Shown here: piece after piece, positions 1-8,200 of the stretch | Layout: the number at the start of each line of letters is the position of its first letter | Position numbering within the stretch: position 1 is the stretch's first letter | Assembly: GCA_937871845.1 (NCBI GenBank) | Contig: CALMQQ010000267.1 | Location: 1 to 64,000, forward strand | Source: an uncultured bacterium | Lineage (GTDB): Bacteria > Patescibacteriota > Dojkabacteria > B142 > OLB20 | DNA: 64,000 bases | Direction: 5' to 3' | The notes under the pieces: generated by a model | Told to the model about the DNA's origin: nothing | What the model saw: only the letters and a program-made list of their open reading frames with translations | Databases searched by the model: none | Translations under genes and position numbers: made by a program

Positions 1-257
1 GTGGCGAAGGTATGAAGAGGTTGGCGATTGCTCAATTGGGATCAAAAGAAATTGACTCTGAAAAATTAGACAATGCTTTGAAAAAACATCTATGGCAATA
101 CAATTATGATCAAGGAAATTTAGACTTGGATTCTCTTGAATTTTTACCCCGCAACAAACGAAATCAATATTTGGCTGATATAGCCGAAGGTGTGGTGCAA
201 GCGCTTATCGAATGTGATTGTCCCGGCACGAAATTTCTAGATTTGGTGAAATCATGA
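1..257 (+). CDS. Unknown-family paralog A, 5'-truncated by window edge
   Basis: C-terminal 84 or so residues of a protein whose start lies before the window. The frame is open to the left edge: codons 3-11 read G-E-G immediately before the Met at 12, exactly as in the two complete paralogs downstream. It carries the family landmarks GEGMKRLAIAQLGS near the start and CPGTKFLDLV at the C-terminus. Its stop overlaps the next start codon (ATGA at 254-257), so translation is probably coupled. The Met at 12 is internal to the family alignment and is unlikely to be the true start. Function unknown; the family resembles scattered bacterial and phage hypothetical proteins but I recognise no catalytic motif. 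Confidence 0.75.
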   Translation, partial: GEGMKRLAIAQLGSKEIDSEKLDNALKKHLWQYNYDQGNLDLDSLEFLPRNKRNQYLADIAEGVVQALIECDCPGTKFLDLVKS

Positions 258-814
258 AGAAAGTAAAAATTACAAAAGAACATGTTTTCAACATTGTTGA
301 TAAAATTGATCGGCAGGGCGGATTGCCCCGAGGGTTGACTGATACTGTCAATGGAAACACATCCTTGTGTGTCGAGGCAGTTATTAATCATGTTGTCCAT
401 CAAGAATATGGACAGGACAATCCTGCCTGTGTGAGTCCATTGATTCGAAGCCTTTCTATTTCTCTAAACGATGATTATAGCTGGTCTTCGCCCTATTGTC
501 GTGGAGAGGGCTTGAAAAGGTTAGCGATTGCTCAATTGGGATCAAACAGTCTTGATCAAGAAGAACTTGAGAGAAAACTGGTAGAAAAACTTCGACATGT
601 TTTCTTAAATTCTACCCGGATAGACCAACTTGTTCCTCGTTTATATTCTCATTATTTGAGTTCTGCAACAACTTCAGAAATATTGTTCAATGCCATTCGA
701 GTCAATTCCTATAATAATCAGAATTTGACCGAATTGGCTGAAGTCGTGGTTTCTGTGCTCAAGGAAATGAATTGTCCCGGCACGAAATTTCTAGATTTGG
801 TGAGAGGCGGATAA
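254..814 (+). CDS. Unknown-family paralog B (186 aa)
   Basis: Second member of the tandem family. Start chosen at 254 because the ATG overlaps the TGA of paralog A and the N-terminus (MKKVKITKEH, then RQGGLPRG) then aligns with paralog C; the longer frame from 218 would sit inside the previous gene. Landmarks in order: RQGGLPRG, a Cys-containing NTSLCVEAVI, a second Cys in NPACVSP, SPYCRGEGLKRLAIAQLGS about 80-95 residues in, and CPGTKFLDLV at the end. Four conserved Cys residues are shared with paralog C, which might indicate a metal site or disulfides, but no known domain is recognised. Followed at once by the 27-codon membrane ORF. Confidence 0.85.
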   Translation: MKKVKITKEHVFNIVDKIDRQGGLPRGLTDTVNGNTSLCVEAVINHVVHQEYGQDNPACVSPLIRSLSISLNDDYSWSSPYCRGEGLKRLAIAQLGSNSLDQEELERKLVEKLRHVFLNSTRIDQLVPRLYSHYLSSATTSEILFNAIRVNSYNNQNLTELAEVVVSVLKEMNCPGTKFLDLVRGG

Positions 815-815
815 C

Positions 816-899
816 ATGTCACAACAAACGATCAATGGAATGGCACTTTGCGCGGTAGCGCTTTGGATTGTATTTTGCGCACAAATGGGATGGATATGA
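816..899 (+). CDS. 27-aa hydrophobic micro-ORF
   Basis: ATG at 816, one base after the stop of paralog B, preceded by a purine-rich GAGGCGG that fits a Shine-Dalgarno. It encodes 27 residues: a polar N-terminus (MSQQTING) and a hydrophobic stretch (MALCAVALWIVFCAQMGW) long enough for one membrane span. Its TGA overlaps the ATG of paralog C (ATGA at 896-899), the same coupling signature used between other genes here. This position between two coupled genes, with a good ribosome site, is the reason to call it. Function unknown; a small membrane peptide or simply a translational-coupling leader are both possible. Confidence 0.55.
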   Translation: MSQQTINGMALCAVALWIVFCAQMGWI

Positions 900-1444
900 A
901 AAACACCAAGCAAATGGAACGAGAGGTTCACACAATCCTCAACACAATTAAACGACAGGGCGGTTTGCCGCGAGGTCATAGTGGTGGCACCTGTAAAACA
1001 AACACTGCCATGTGTGTCGAGGCGGTTATTACACTCGCAACCGAAAATGTCACAAAGGATACTATTCTAGAATTAGCTCTAGATAGTCCTGTTTGTGTCA
1101 TGGAAGAAATTCGAATGCTATCAATTCGTTTGAATGATGCCAAATGGTCTTCGCCCTATTGTCGTGGCGAAGGTATGAAGAGGTTGGCGATTGCTCAATT
1201 GGGATCAAAAGAAATTGATTTTGATAAGTGGATGAAATCTTTCAAGGAACGAGTGAAAAAACACAACATCAAGTTCCGTGATGAAAAATTGGACCAATCT
1301 TATAATGATTTTTATGATATTCAAGATTTCATCCGTGACAATCATTCAAATAATACTTTGGCTAATATTGCCGAGGATATGGTTCAGACTCTCATTGAAT
1401 TTGATTGTCCCGGAACGAAATTCCTTCATCTCATAAAGGAATAG
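896..1444 (+). CDS. Unknown-family paralog C (182 aa)
   Basis: Third tandem family member. The start at 896 gives MKNTKQMERE and overlaps the stop of the 27-aa ORF; a longer in-frame TTG start at 848 would overlap that ORF completely and lacks the family N-terminus. Landmarks: RQGGLPRG, NTAMCVEAVI, SPVCVMEEIR, SPYCRGEGMKRLAIAQLGS and CPGTKFLHLI. The middle and the region before the C-terminus are the most diverged parts between paralogs. 55 nt at 1164-1218 are identical to 1-55 in paralog A, so the copies have recently exchanged or duplicated. Function unknown. Confidence 0.85.
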   Translation: MKNTKQMEREVHTILNTIKRQGGLPRGHSGGTCKTNTAMCVEAVITLATENVTKDTILELALDSPVCVMEEIRMLSIRLNDAKWSSPYCRGEGMKRLAIAQLGSKEIDFDKWMKSFKERVKKHNIKFRDEKLDQSYNDFYDIQDFIRDNHSNNTLANIAEDMVQTLIEFDCPGTKFLHLIKE

Positions 1445-1447
1445 AAT

Positions 1448-1774
1448 ATGTCGTCTCTTGATGAAATTAAAAAGAGCGAATGGATTCATATTGATGGTGT
1501 GGCTCTATACATCAGGAAATCCGAAATTCCATTCGATCTTGGTCCGAACATTCAAATCGCCAATGTTTCTGCCGGTAGCCCCGGCCAAGGCAAATTCACC
1601 AAGATTCTTGAAGAGTTTGAAACATGGGTTGCAACCAATCCGAAATATCAAACAATCTTCATTGAGAACATTTTGAATCCTCGTTTCGATGCCTTTTTTG
1701 AACGGCGAGGATATCTGCTCTATCCCAATAGGCCGGATGATCCGCCATGCCGATTCAAGAAATTCGGCGCTTGA
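1448..1774 (+). CDS. GNAT-like acetyltransferase-fold protein (108 aa)
   Basis: Starts 3 nt after paralog C. The middle and C-terminus look like the end of a GNAT N-acetyltransferase: GSPGQGKFTKIL resembles the acetyl-CoA-binding (Q/R)xxGxG loop (about residues 44-55), and the final motif (IENILNPRFDAFFERRGY, about 74-91) matches the beta6-alpha4 region that ends many GNAT domains. At 108 aa it is shorter than a full GNAT (about 140-150), so the N-terminal strands are reduced. Substrate unknown. It is the last gene of the plus-strand group and is followed by a strong terminator. Confidence 0.6.
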   Translation: MSSLDEIKKSEWIHIDGVALYIRKSEIPFDLGPNIQIANVSAGSPGQGKFTKILEEFETWVATNPKYQTIFIENILNPRFDAFFERRGYLLYPNRPDDPPCRFKKFGA

Positions 1775-1834
1775 CAATTTCTCGTGGCTCGTTAGAGTGA
1801 AATTACATCATCTCTCCTGCCCAAGAGGGAGAAG

Positions 1835-1865
1835 TGATCGCAAGTGCTACACCCATTTGCGATCA
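1835..1865 (+). other. Perfect 9-bp hairpin upstream of the terminator
   Basis: TGATCGCAA (1835-1843) and TTGCGATCA (1857-1865) form a perfect inverted repeat with a 13-nt loop in the 3' untranslated region of the plus-strand group, just before the rho-independent terminator. It has no T-run of its own, so it is more likely a stabilising or protein-binding stem than a terminator. Confidence 0.5.
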
Positions 1866-1867
1866 TT

Positions 1868-1923
1868 AGGGCCGGTTCCCAACTTCATCATGGCAATAGG
1901 ATGAGGGAACCGGCCCTTTTTAT
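1868..1923 (+). terminator. Rho-independent terminator of the left plus-strand operon
   Basis: A 13-bp perfect GC-rich stem (AGGGCCGGTTCCC at 1868-1880 with GGGAACCGGCCCT at 1905-1917) followed by TTTTT. It lies between convergent gene blocks. Confidence 0.85.
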
Positions 1924-1941
1924 TAGCCTCACACAGCGCCT

Positions 1942-1970
1942 AAAAAAAGGGAGCTACCCCTGTAGCTCCC
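1942..1970 (-). terminator. Rho-independent terminator of the baseplate operon
   Basis: Stem GGGAGCTA/TAGCTCCC (1949-1956 and 1963-1970) with a 6-nt loop. On the minus strand the stem is followed by seven Ts (plus-strand A-run 1942-1948). It ends the minus-strand structural operon and faces the plus-strand terminator. Confidence 0.8.
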
Positions 1971-1997
1971 CTCTCCAAATAACGCACCAGTGTTTAA

Positions 1998-2183
1998 TTA
2001 TGAGGCTGTGGCAGGGGTAACAATATCCACGATCCGAGAATTGTTATCGATGGAAATATCATAAAATTCCGAGGAACCTACAATTTCCGTATTCTGCAAC
2101 ATCTCCGAAACGGTCATGTATAGTTTGCCATGCATCTTCAATACAGATGCCGGATGCATAAATGAGATTACTGGCTTCCTCAA
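1998..2183 (-). CDS. Hypothetical protein (61 aa), last gene of tail operon
   Basis: Small ORF that overlaps the stop of the upstream gene as TTGA (TTG start at 2183). A later in-frame ATG (ninth residue, MHPASVLKMHG) is an alternative start giving 53 residues; no convincing ribosome site decides between them. Contains no recognised domain, signal peptide or membrane segment. Kept because it continues a tightly packed operon and ends just before the terminator at 1942-1970. Confidence 0.55.
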   Translation of the reverse strand: MRKPVISFMHPASVLKMHGKLYMTVSEMLQNTEIVGSSEFYDISIDNNSRIVDIVTPATAS

Positions 2184-2485
2184 GACATGTTGCGAGTTGT
2201 GGATATTCTAGTCCAATCTTTATAGGATATCTTATCAACTGTTAATTCTGGATTTGAAAGAATTTTTTGAAGATATTCGCGATTCTCAACTACTTCAAAT
2301 CGACCTTCCATGTAGGTAATTGGATTGTAGTAATCAAAATCCTCCGCAGTAGTGATCAGAATCTTCTCATTTCGAATAACAACATAAGGAAAATCTTTGC
2401 TATCCAGTTTGACTCGTAAATGATCAATTGATTTATCTACGCCATAGTTCGTAAATTTCAAAATAACATTGGTTTTCTTGGTCAT
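2180..2485 (-). CDS. Hypothetical protein (101 aa)
   Basis: ATG at 2485 preceded by GGAAG. A mixed alpha/beta-looking sequence beginning MTKKTNVILKF, without a motif I recognise. It sits downstream of the 892-aa virion protein and overlaps the following small gene by 4 nt, so it is probably expressed late with the tail genes. A role in tail assembly is only an inference from position. Confidence 0.65.
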   Translation of the reverse strand: MTKKTNVILKFTNYGVDKSIDHLRVKLDSKDFPYVVIRNEKILITTAEDFDYYNPITYMEGRFEVVENREYLQKILSNPELTVDKISYKDWTRISTTRNMS

Positions 2486-2548
2486 GATATTCGTCTTCCA
2501 TTCTTGTCATATTGTCCGACAAGGTTATTATCATTCAAGTATACCCCT

Positions 2549-5227
2549 TCACGCACTAACAGCAGTCGCCCTGATATCATCGAGCATGGGAACCATGATG
2601 GTGTTGGACGATACCAGAACGAATTTCAACTGAATCACATTAAAGGTATCGAATTCGGTTCCGTCAAGATTATAATAACGAGCAATGCCGCTATTGAGAT
2701 CATTCTTGAATGTCTGGTGCGGATATCCAATCTTGTCAATGGTCATTGGTCCGACAATGTTATTGTTGGAAACCGGAGTATTGATCGTCATGGAACTATC
2801 CGAGGCCACGGCATTGACCAAGGCAATTTGATAGTTGTCTGGAAACAGCGGCGAATAGATTTTGATCATGTCGCCCGCGATCAGATTGGCCGTGGCATTG
2901 CTTTGCCATGAGGTTCCGGTTCCAGTGATCGTCACGGAACCTAGAGTGGTGTTGGCTACTCCCGCCATGGTAATCGCAGTGTTCGGAAATGGTGGCAAAG
3001 TCCATGTCATTTCAATTGTATCATTGAGATCGACCGAACTGGAGAAAGTATTGCCGCCACTAACCAAGCGCAGCATTGTCCAATCACGATCATCAAAGGC
3101 ATAGGGATCATTGGAATTATACAAACGAGCAAAGGCAACCACATTTGAATTCGGTGGACGATAGACTGTGCTATCCACGATCAAGTCTTCGGCAAATGAA
3201 TTGTTGGCCAAATTGAATTTGACTTCGATGCCCTTAGCCCATGCCGCACCATAATTGGTATGCTCATCAGTATAATCGTTATTGATGATGTAATGAAGGA
3301 ACTTAATTCTATTATCAAATCCTTCAATTTTAGCCGCAACGAAATCATTATTTGATGTGGCCACCATACGAATAACCGAGGCATTCGAAGTCAAGCGAAC
3401 AGTCGGCCCGGAAGTATTGCCGCCAAGCCCGCCCGAGGATGAACCATTGGCATAAGGAATGGTCAATTCGTTCGACCACGAAGGCAACACGCGAGATTTA
3501 GTATTGGTGAAGGATCGGCGCATTTCATTGTTTTTTATTTCATATTCATCCCATGCCCCGGTGCCATCACAGTAATAGACATAGCCATCGGCAACTGAAT
3601 TGTCAGCAATGGCATAATAGGGCAGACGATGAGTTGAACGATAGGCCGTTCCTGTTGGATTATTAATATCCAGTGCCGGAATAATATCAGCCACTTCAAG
3701 ATTAATCAGATCACAGTTGGCGAAATGGCTCCCTGATGTCGTATTGGCTTCGGTGCGGAAAAAACTCCCTGTGCTATAACCGAAAGATGCATTGGCACCA
3801 GTCGAGGGCAATGATGAAGAATTGGTTATTGCCATCGTGATATTTGCAGTGTTGACGAAACCAGCACCAGTATTGGAAAAGTAAATTCCATCGATGGTGC
3901 CATTGGCATTAACTGAAATATTGGCAATGGCCGGATAGTTGCCAATGATTTTGTTTGTCACACTCTCATAGCCGGAGAAAGTAATAACATCTGAATTGGA
4001 ATAACCAGAGCCACCATTGAGAATACTAATTCCATTCAGACTATCAGAAACAAATCGCATTGAGGAATTGGCATTGGAATCTCTGAGAATGCCCACAATG
4101 GAATCTCTTCCAAACACTCTGCTCTTGAATGATTGATTCCAGTAGGCAACAGGAGAACGACGAAAATTGGCCGCTGTATTTGAGAATGGCAAGGGACGAT
4201 CAATACGAATGGAGGTATTCGAAACAATTTCCATCACTCTGCGAATAGCCACACCATGAGCATTCGCGCCATAATGATTATTGGAAATGACAATGATATA
4301 TTCATCGTTCACATTGGGGTTGAGTAATGTAGACCAATTGATTGTATTGGAAATGGCCGTGATAAACAGCGAATTGCTGGAACCTGAAATAGTGGCCGGA
4401 GCCTTGTCATTAGGCCAAAGCGGGCCTTCCTGATAAACCTGACCACTTCCGATATCCTTGATCAGAGAAGTAGCACGATCATAGGTGAAATATTCATAGC
4501 GGAATTGTGGAACATCAACCGTGGCCTTGCCATTGATGATTGTTATATATGAGTTCGAATTGATCACGTTGTTGGAATGTGAACCAAGATCGAAATCACC
4601 ATTATAGGAATAACGCGCTACGAAAACATCGAATTTCAGCACTGAGGTTGAAGTGGGTTTCCAGAATTGAGACAGATATTCAGTGTTGGCATAATTGTTT
4701 TCGCCCGTGGCGGTTCCAGTATTGATGAATTGATCGTTCTCATTGGAAACTGATTGTGGATTTTGGGGCGAAATGTAGTTGTAGTATTGGCCAACATTGG
4801 GATCGGATGATATCGTGCTGTTTTGATTATCTGTTCCGAACAGCAATTGTCCAAGCTCTGAGGAATGCAGAACGAAATCTTCTTCGCCATCAAATTTAAC
4901 AACAAAGGAGTATTGTTTATTGGTCTTAACCGAAATGGGACGAGGGAAACGAAATGTGGTTGCTAATGTCGCATCACTTGAAACTTGAATATCTTCCCAT
5001 TCGACACGAGCAATCAGAGCGGTTTCAATTTGTCCAAGATCAGGAAAACCAGTGCCGACCGCTTCCACTACGAAAAGATTGACACCCGGAGCCAAGATAC
5101 CAGAACGATTATTGGTTTTGGTTGGTTTTTGTTTGAAGTAGAGGTTGATCGCAGACACCCCGACTTCTGCCGAATTGTTAACAGTCTGTTTGCTTACATA
5201 GAAAACTTGCGCGCCCTTGAAGGCCAT
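2549..5227 (-). CDS. Large virion/baseplate-associated structural protein (892 aa)
   Basis: Long Asn/Ser/Thr/Gly-rich protein beginning MAFKGAQVFYVSKQ, of the kind that follows the DUF4815 gene in environmental T4-like phages. Its start lies 3 nt below the stop of the 1489-aa DUF4815 protein (GGAG ribosome site). About residues 400-490 hold two copies of a glycine-rich beta module (GGSGYSNSDVI and, later, NTGAGFVNTANI) that recurs in other virion proteins of this window. The C-terminus (DDIRATAVSA) is typical of peripheral baseplate or fibre proteins. Probably surface-exposed on the baseplate or a fibre; exact role not assignable from sequence. Confidence 0.75.
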   Translation of the reverse strand: MAFKGAQVFYVSKQTVNNSAEVGVSAINLYFKQKPTKTNNRSGILAPGVNLFVVEAVGTGFPDLGQIETALIARVEWEDIQVSSDATLATTFRFPRPISVKTNKQYSFVVKFDGEEDFVLHSSELGQLLFGTDNQNSTISSDPNVGQYYNYISPQNPQSVSNENDQFINTGTATGENNYANTEYLSQFWKPTSTSVLKFDVFVARYSYNGDFDLGSHSNNVINSNSYITIINGKATVDVPQFRYEYFTYDRATSLIKDIGSGQVYQEGPLWPNDKAPATISGSSNSLFITAISNTINWSTLLNPNVNDEYIIVISNNHYGANAHGVAIRRVMEIVSNTSIRIDRPLPFSNTAANFRRSPVAYWNQSFKSRVFGRDSIVGILRDSNANSSMRFVSDSLNGISILNGGSGYSNSDVITFSGYESVTNKIIGNYPAIANISVNANGTIDGIYFSNTGAGFVNTANITMAITNSSSLPSTGANASFGYSTGSFFRTEANTTSGSHFANCDLINLEVADIIPALDINNPTGTAYRSTHRLPYYAIADNSVADGYVYYCDGTGAWDEYEIKNNEMRRSFTNTKSRVLPSWSNELTIPYANGSSSGGLGGNTSGPTVRLTSNASVIRMVATSNNDFVAAKIEGFDNRIKFLHYIINNDYTDEHTNYGAAWAKGIEVKFNLANNSFAEDLIVDSTVYRPPNSNVVAFARLYNSNDPYAFDDRDWTMLRLVSGGNTFSSSVDLNDTIEMTWTLPPFPNTAITMAGVANTTLGSVTITGTGTSWQSNATANLIAGDMIKIYSPLFPDNYQIALVNAVASDSSMTINTPVSNNNIVGPMTIDKIGYPHQTFKNDLNSGIARYYNLDGTEFDTFNVIQLKFVLVSSNTIMVPMLDDIRATAVSA

Positions 5228-5230
5228 TTC

Positions 5231-8200
5231 TTACTCCACACCTTGCCAAACAATTGGCAATGTCGCTTGTGCTGTTGAATTTTCCGCAACCAATTGGAAT
5301 GTCATCTTTCCGAAATCTGTAGAAACTGGAGTTGGATTCACCACGCCAAATCCACCGCCCCAAGAATTACGAACACCATTTGAGAAAACTCCCCCACGAT
5401 CATACCAAAGGGCGGTTCCGGTTTGAACAAGATTAGGGTTTTGTTTCATTGAAAGAATGACTGACTCATTTGCTGTCCAATACATAAATCTCAAAATGCC
5501 ATTGGCATCACTAATTAGGTTGGAATGAGTCCCAAGTTGACCATTACCAAGTATAATGTATGGGCCTGCATAGGTGCCCGCAGAATCATCAATACCTTGA
5601 ATGATAAAGCGATGTTTGGTATTTGGTTTCAGACCTGTTGCAATCCATCGCTGAGGAAGCCGCATGGTGCGAGGCGAACCATCTCCATAATAGGCATAAA
5701 AATCCTGTCCCAATATAATTTTGGTTGCTGGAGATTCTGTTGGGCTGTTGATGTTTGTAAAGACTTGATTGAATATCCATCCACCATAGCCCGTGAGTGT
5801 TCCGGTATATTTGGTCTGTGGAATGATCACAGGTGGCGTAACCGGAGGGTTGATCACAGGCGGTTGTGGTTTTGGATAGGTCGCATTGTCCTGTGAAATT
5901 AGAGGATAATCAACATAGGGCTGGTTGAATTCATTCGAGGCCGCATAATTCACATCCCACGAATAATATGAGGGAGTGAGTTTACCTTGCACCAAAGATG
6001 CTGCATAGGCAGGATTGGTATTGTCCTGACTGATGGGAGTTTCGAATGAATCAACAAAGATGCCGAATTTAAATCTGTTGGTTTCACCATCCCCGGAAAG
6101 AATAACCTTATTAATCATGTCTGTTTCGAGAGAAGACAATCTCACATAGTATTCCAGATTCTCAATTCTTCTTTCCAGTTTACCAATGTCGAACATGGTG
6201 TAGGCCGTAGGCTGATTTTGTTCGAACATATTCATAGGCAGAAGATTGATAATTTGTTTACCGGCCAGACGAGTTTCATTGAATCGTTCATTGGCAATTT
6301 TACGATCCAGAATTTCATTCATCTGTGCCGAGGGACGAACCGGCATATTCGGATAGGGCGGCACCAAGATATCATTGAGTTTCATGGTATCGTTCGGCTG
6401 GTTTGGAGCCTTGGCCGCATTTCTGCTTTGAGCCGCCACACCGGAGATAGTAAAGATATTGCCATCCTTGGCAACGAAAACCGAATCGATGCGAGCACCG
6501 AAATATTCCAGATTGGCCCGCAGGAATGAATCAGGAGCCGGGAATTTCAGATCATTGGCGGGATCAGCAGTGTTGCCAAACGACAGCGAATAGGCTGGAT
6601 TGACCGGAGCCGTGCCCGAGGATGAACCGACCGCGACAGTATTGGCCGCAACAGGACGAAAATCCAATACTGAGAGCATGTCATAATACTCTCCCTTGGC
6701 GGTGTAGAGTTCGGGAACCTCAAAGGAATTTACTTCGGATGACAGATTTGCCAATGGCAATGCATCATTTGTGGTAATGACCGCAAGGTTACTGGTCAGA
6801 TATGACACCGAATTGAAATAGCGCCCGGTTGAATTGAAATAATCAAATTCAACAAGGAACCAATCGGATGTAGTTGGAACGAAACCTGAGTTAGGGTTGA
6901 CATACAAATAGGAAAGGTCGAGATAATCCTTGTTCTGATTTGAGTCGATATAGAAATAGGAAGTAACATCCCGCGAGGCAGTGTTTACAGTCGATGAGGT
7001 TGATTGATAGACCTTGCGCAGACGAAATGCATCAGGCACACCAAGACACCAAGGACCAATAGTGCCATCGGCATTGTTAGCAGTAGAAATTTTCACAAAT
7101 TTATTGCGGATCGCCGCCTTGGTTCCAGCAGGAACTTCGCGCTGCACGACATTGAAGGCCACGATGACATTAGCGGTTTGTGAAATCTCGCCACCAAGAT
7201 CAAGAGTAAGCACCGAACCATTCGCTGAGGTATTGCCGGAGAGGCCGGAACGATAGCCAAAAGGAATCGGAACATATCGTGGAAAGGTGCGATAGATCGC
7301 AGCGCCAGAAGCGGTAAATGTTGAATTGGCATCAACAATCATAACTGAATTATTGACGACAGTTTGCACCTGACGAATAACTGAAACCGAAGAATTCGAC
7401 CAGACATTAACATAATCGCCTTCACGGAAATCTGCCGCAAAAGTGGTCGCGGTTCCTGTGATGGTCGAGGATGTTGTGTTGCATGAAACCGTGCCCGAGG
7501 CATTGGCCGCATAAGACAAACTTTGAGTGACCGGAGCAATATACAGCGCCCGCAATTCATCATTGGACAGGGTTACTCCCGGAGTCAAATCAAAAACTGC
7601 GAACGGATCGGAAGCAACAGATTTGGTTATAATGCCTGTGTTGGCAATGTTTACCTGAGAATCAATTGTGCGATAAATGTATGTGGTGTTCGCTGCATTC
7701 TTGAGGGTTTCCACTCCAGAACGAAACACCAAGGCATCAAACTCAGTATTGGCCAGAATGGCCATGGGCTGGCCTGTGGTGGGCGAGAGTTGTGTGACGA
7801 TATCGGCAATGCCCTTGGTGGCTCCATCATAATAGACTGAACGAACATCCGCGAAATTCTTTCCGGCATTCATGCGAATATCAAACAGATAGAGTTTATA
7901 GGAGGCATTGCCGGTTCCGGGACGACCTTCATCAGGCATCATGGAACGAATGCGTGCTTGTCCAATCTGGTTTCCGACAGGGGTTTGATTGCCTGTGGAA
8001 TAGTTTGAGGTATTGGAATAGTAATTCTTTGGTGCATCATAGAGCTTGATGATATCACCAGTATTGAATTGGAAGGAACCTGCAACCTCATCAATACGAA
8101 TCCAGTTACCATAATTGAGTGAAGTGACGAAATTATTGGTGAAAAATGAATCCGTGGCCTTCGGTATATTCATCACGAAATTGCGGGTTGTTTCCACACG

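Noticed and set aside
848-895. Longer N-terminus of paralog C from a TTG at 848
   Set aside because: It would coincide with the 27-aa ORF in another frame and does not align with paralog B.
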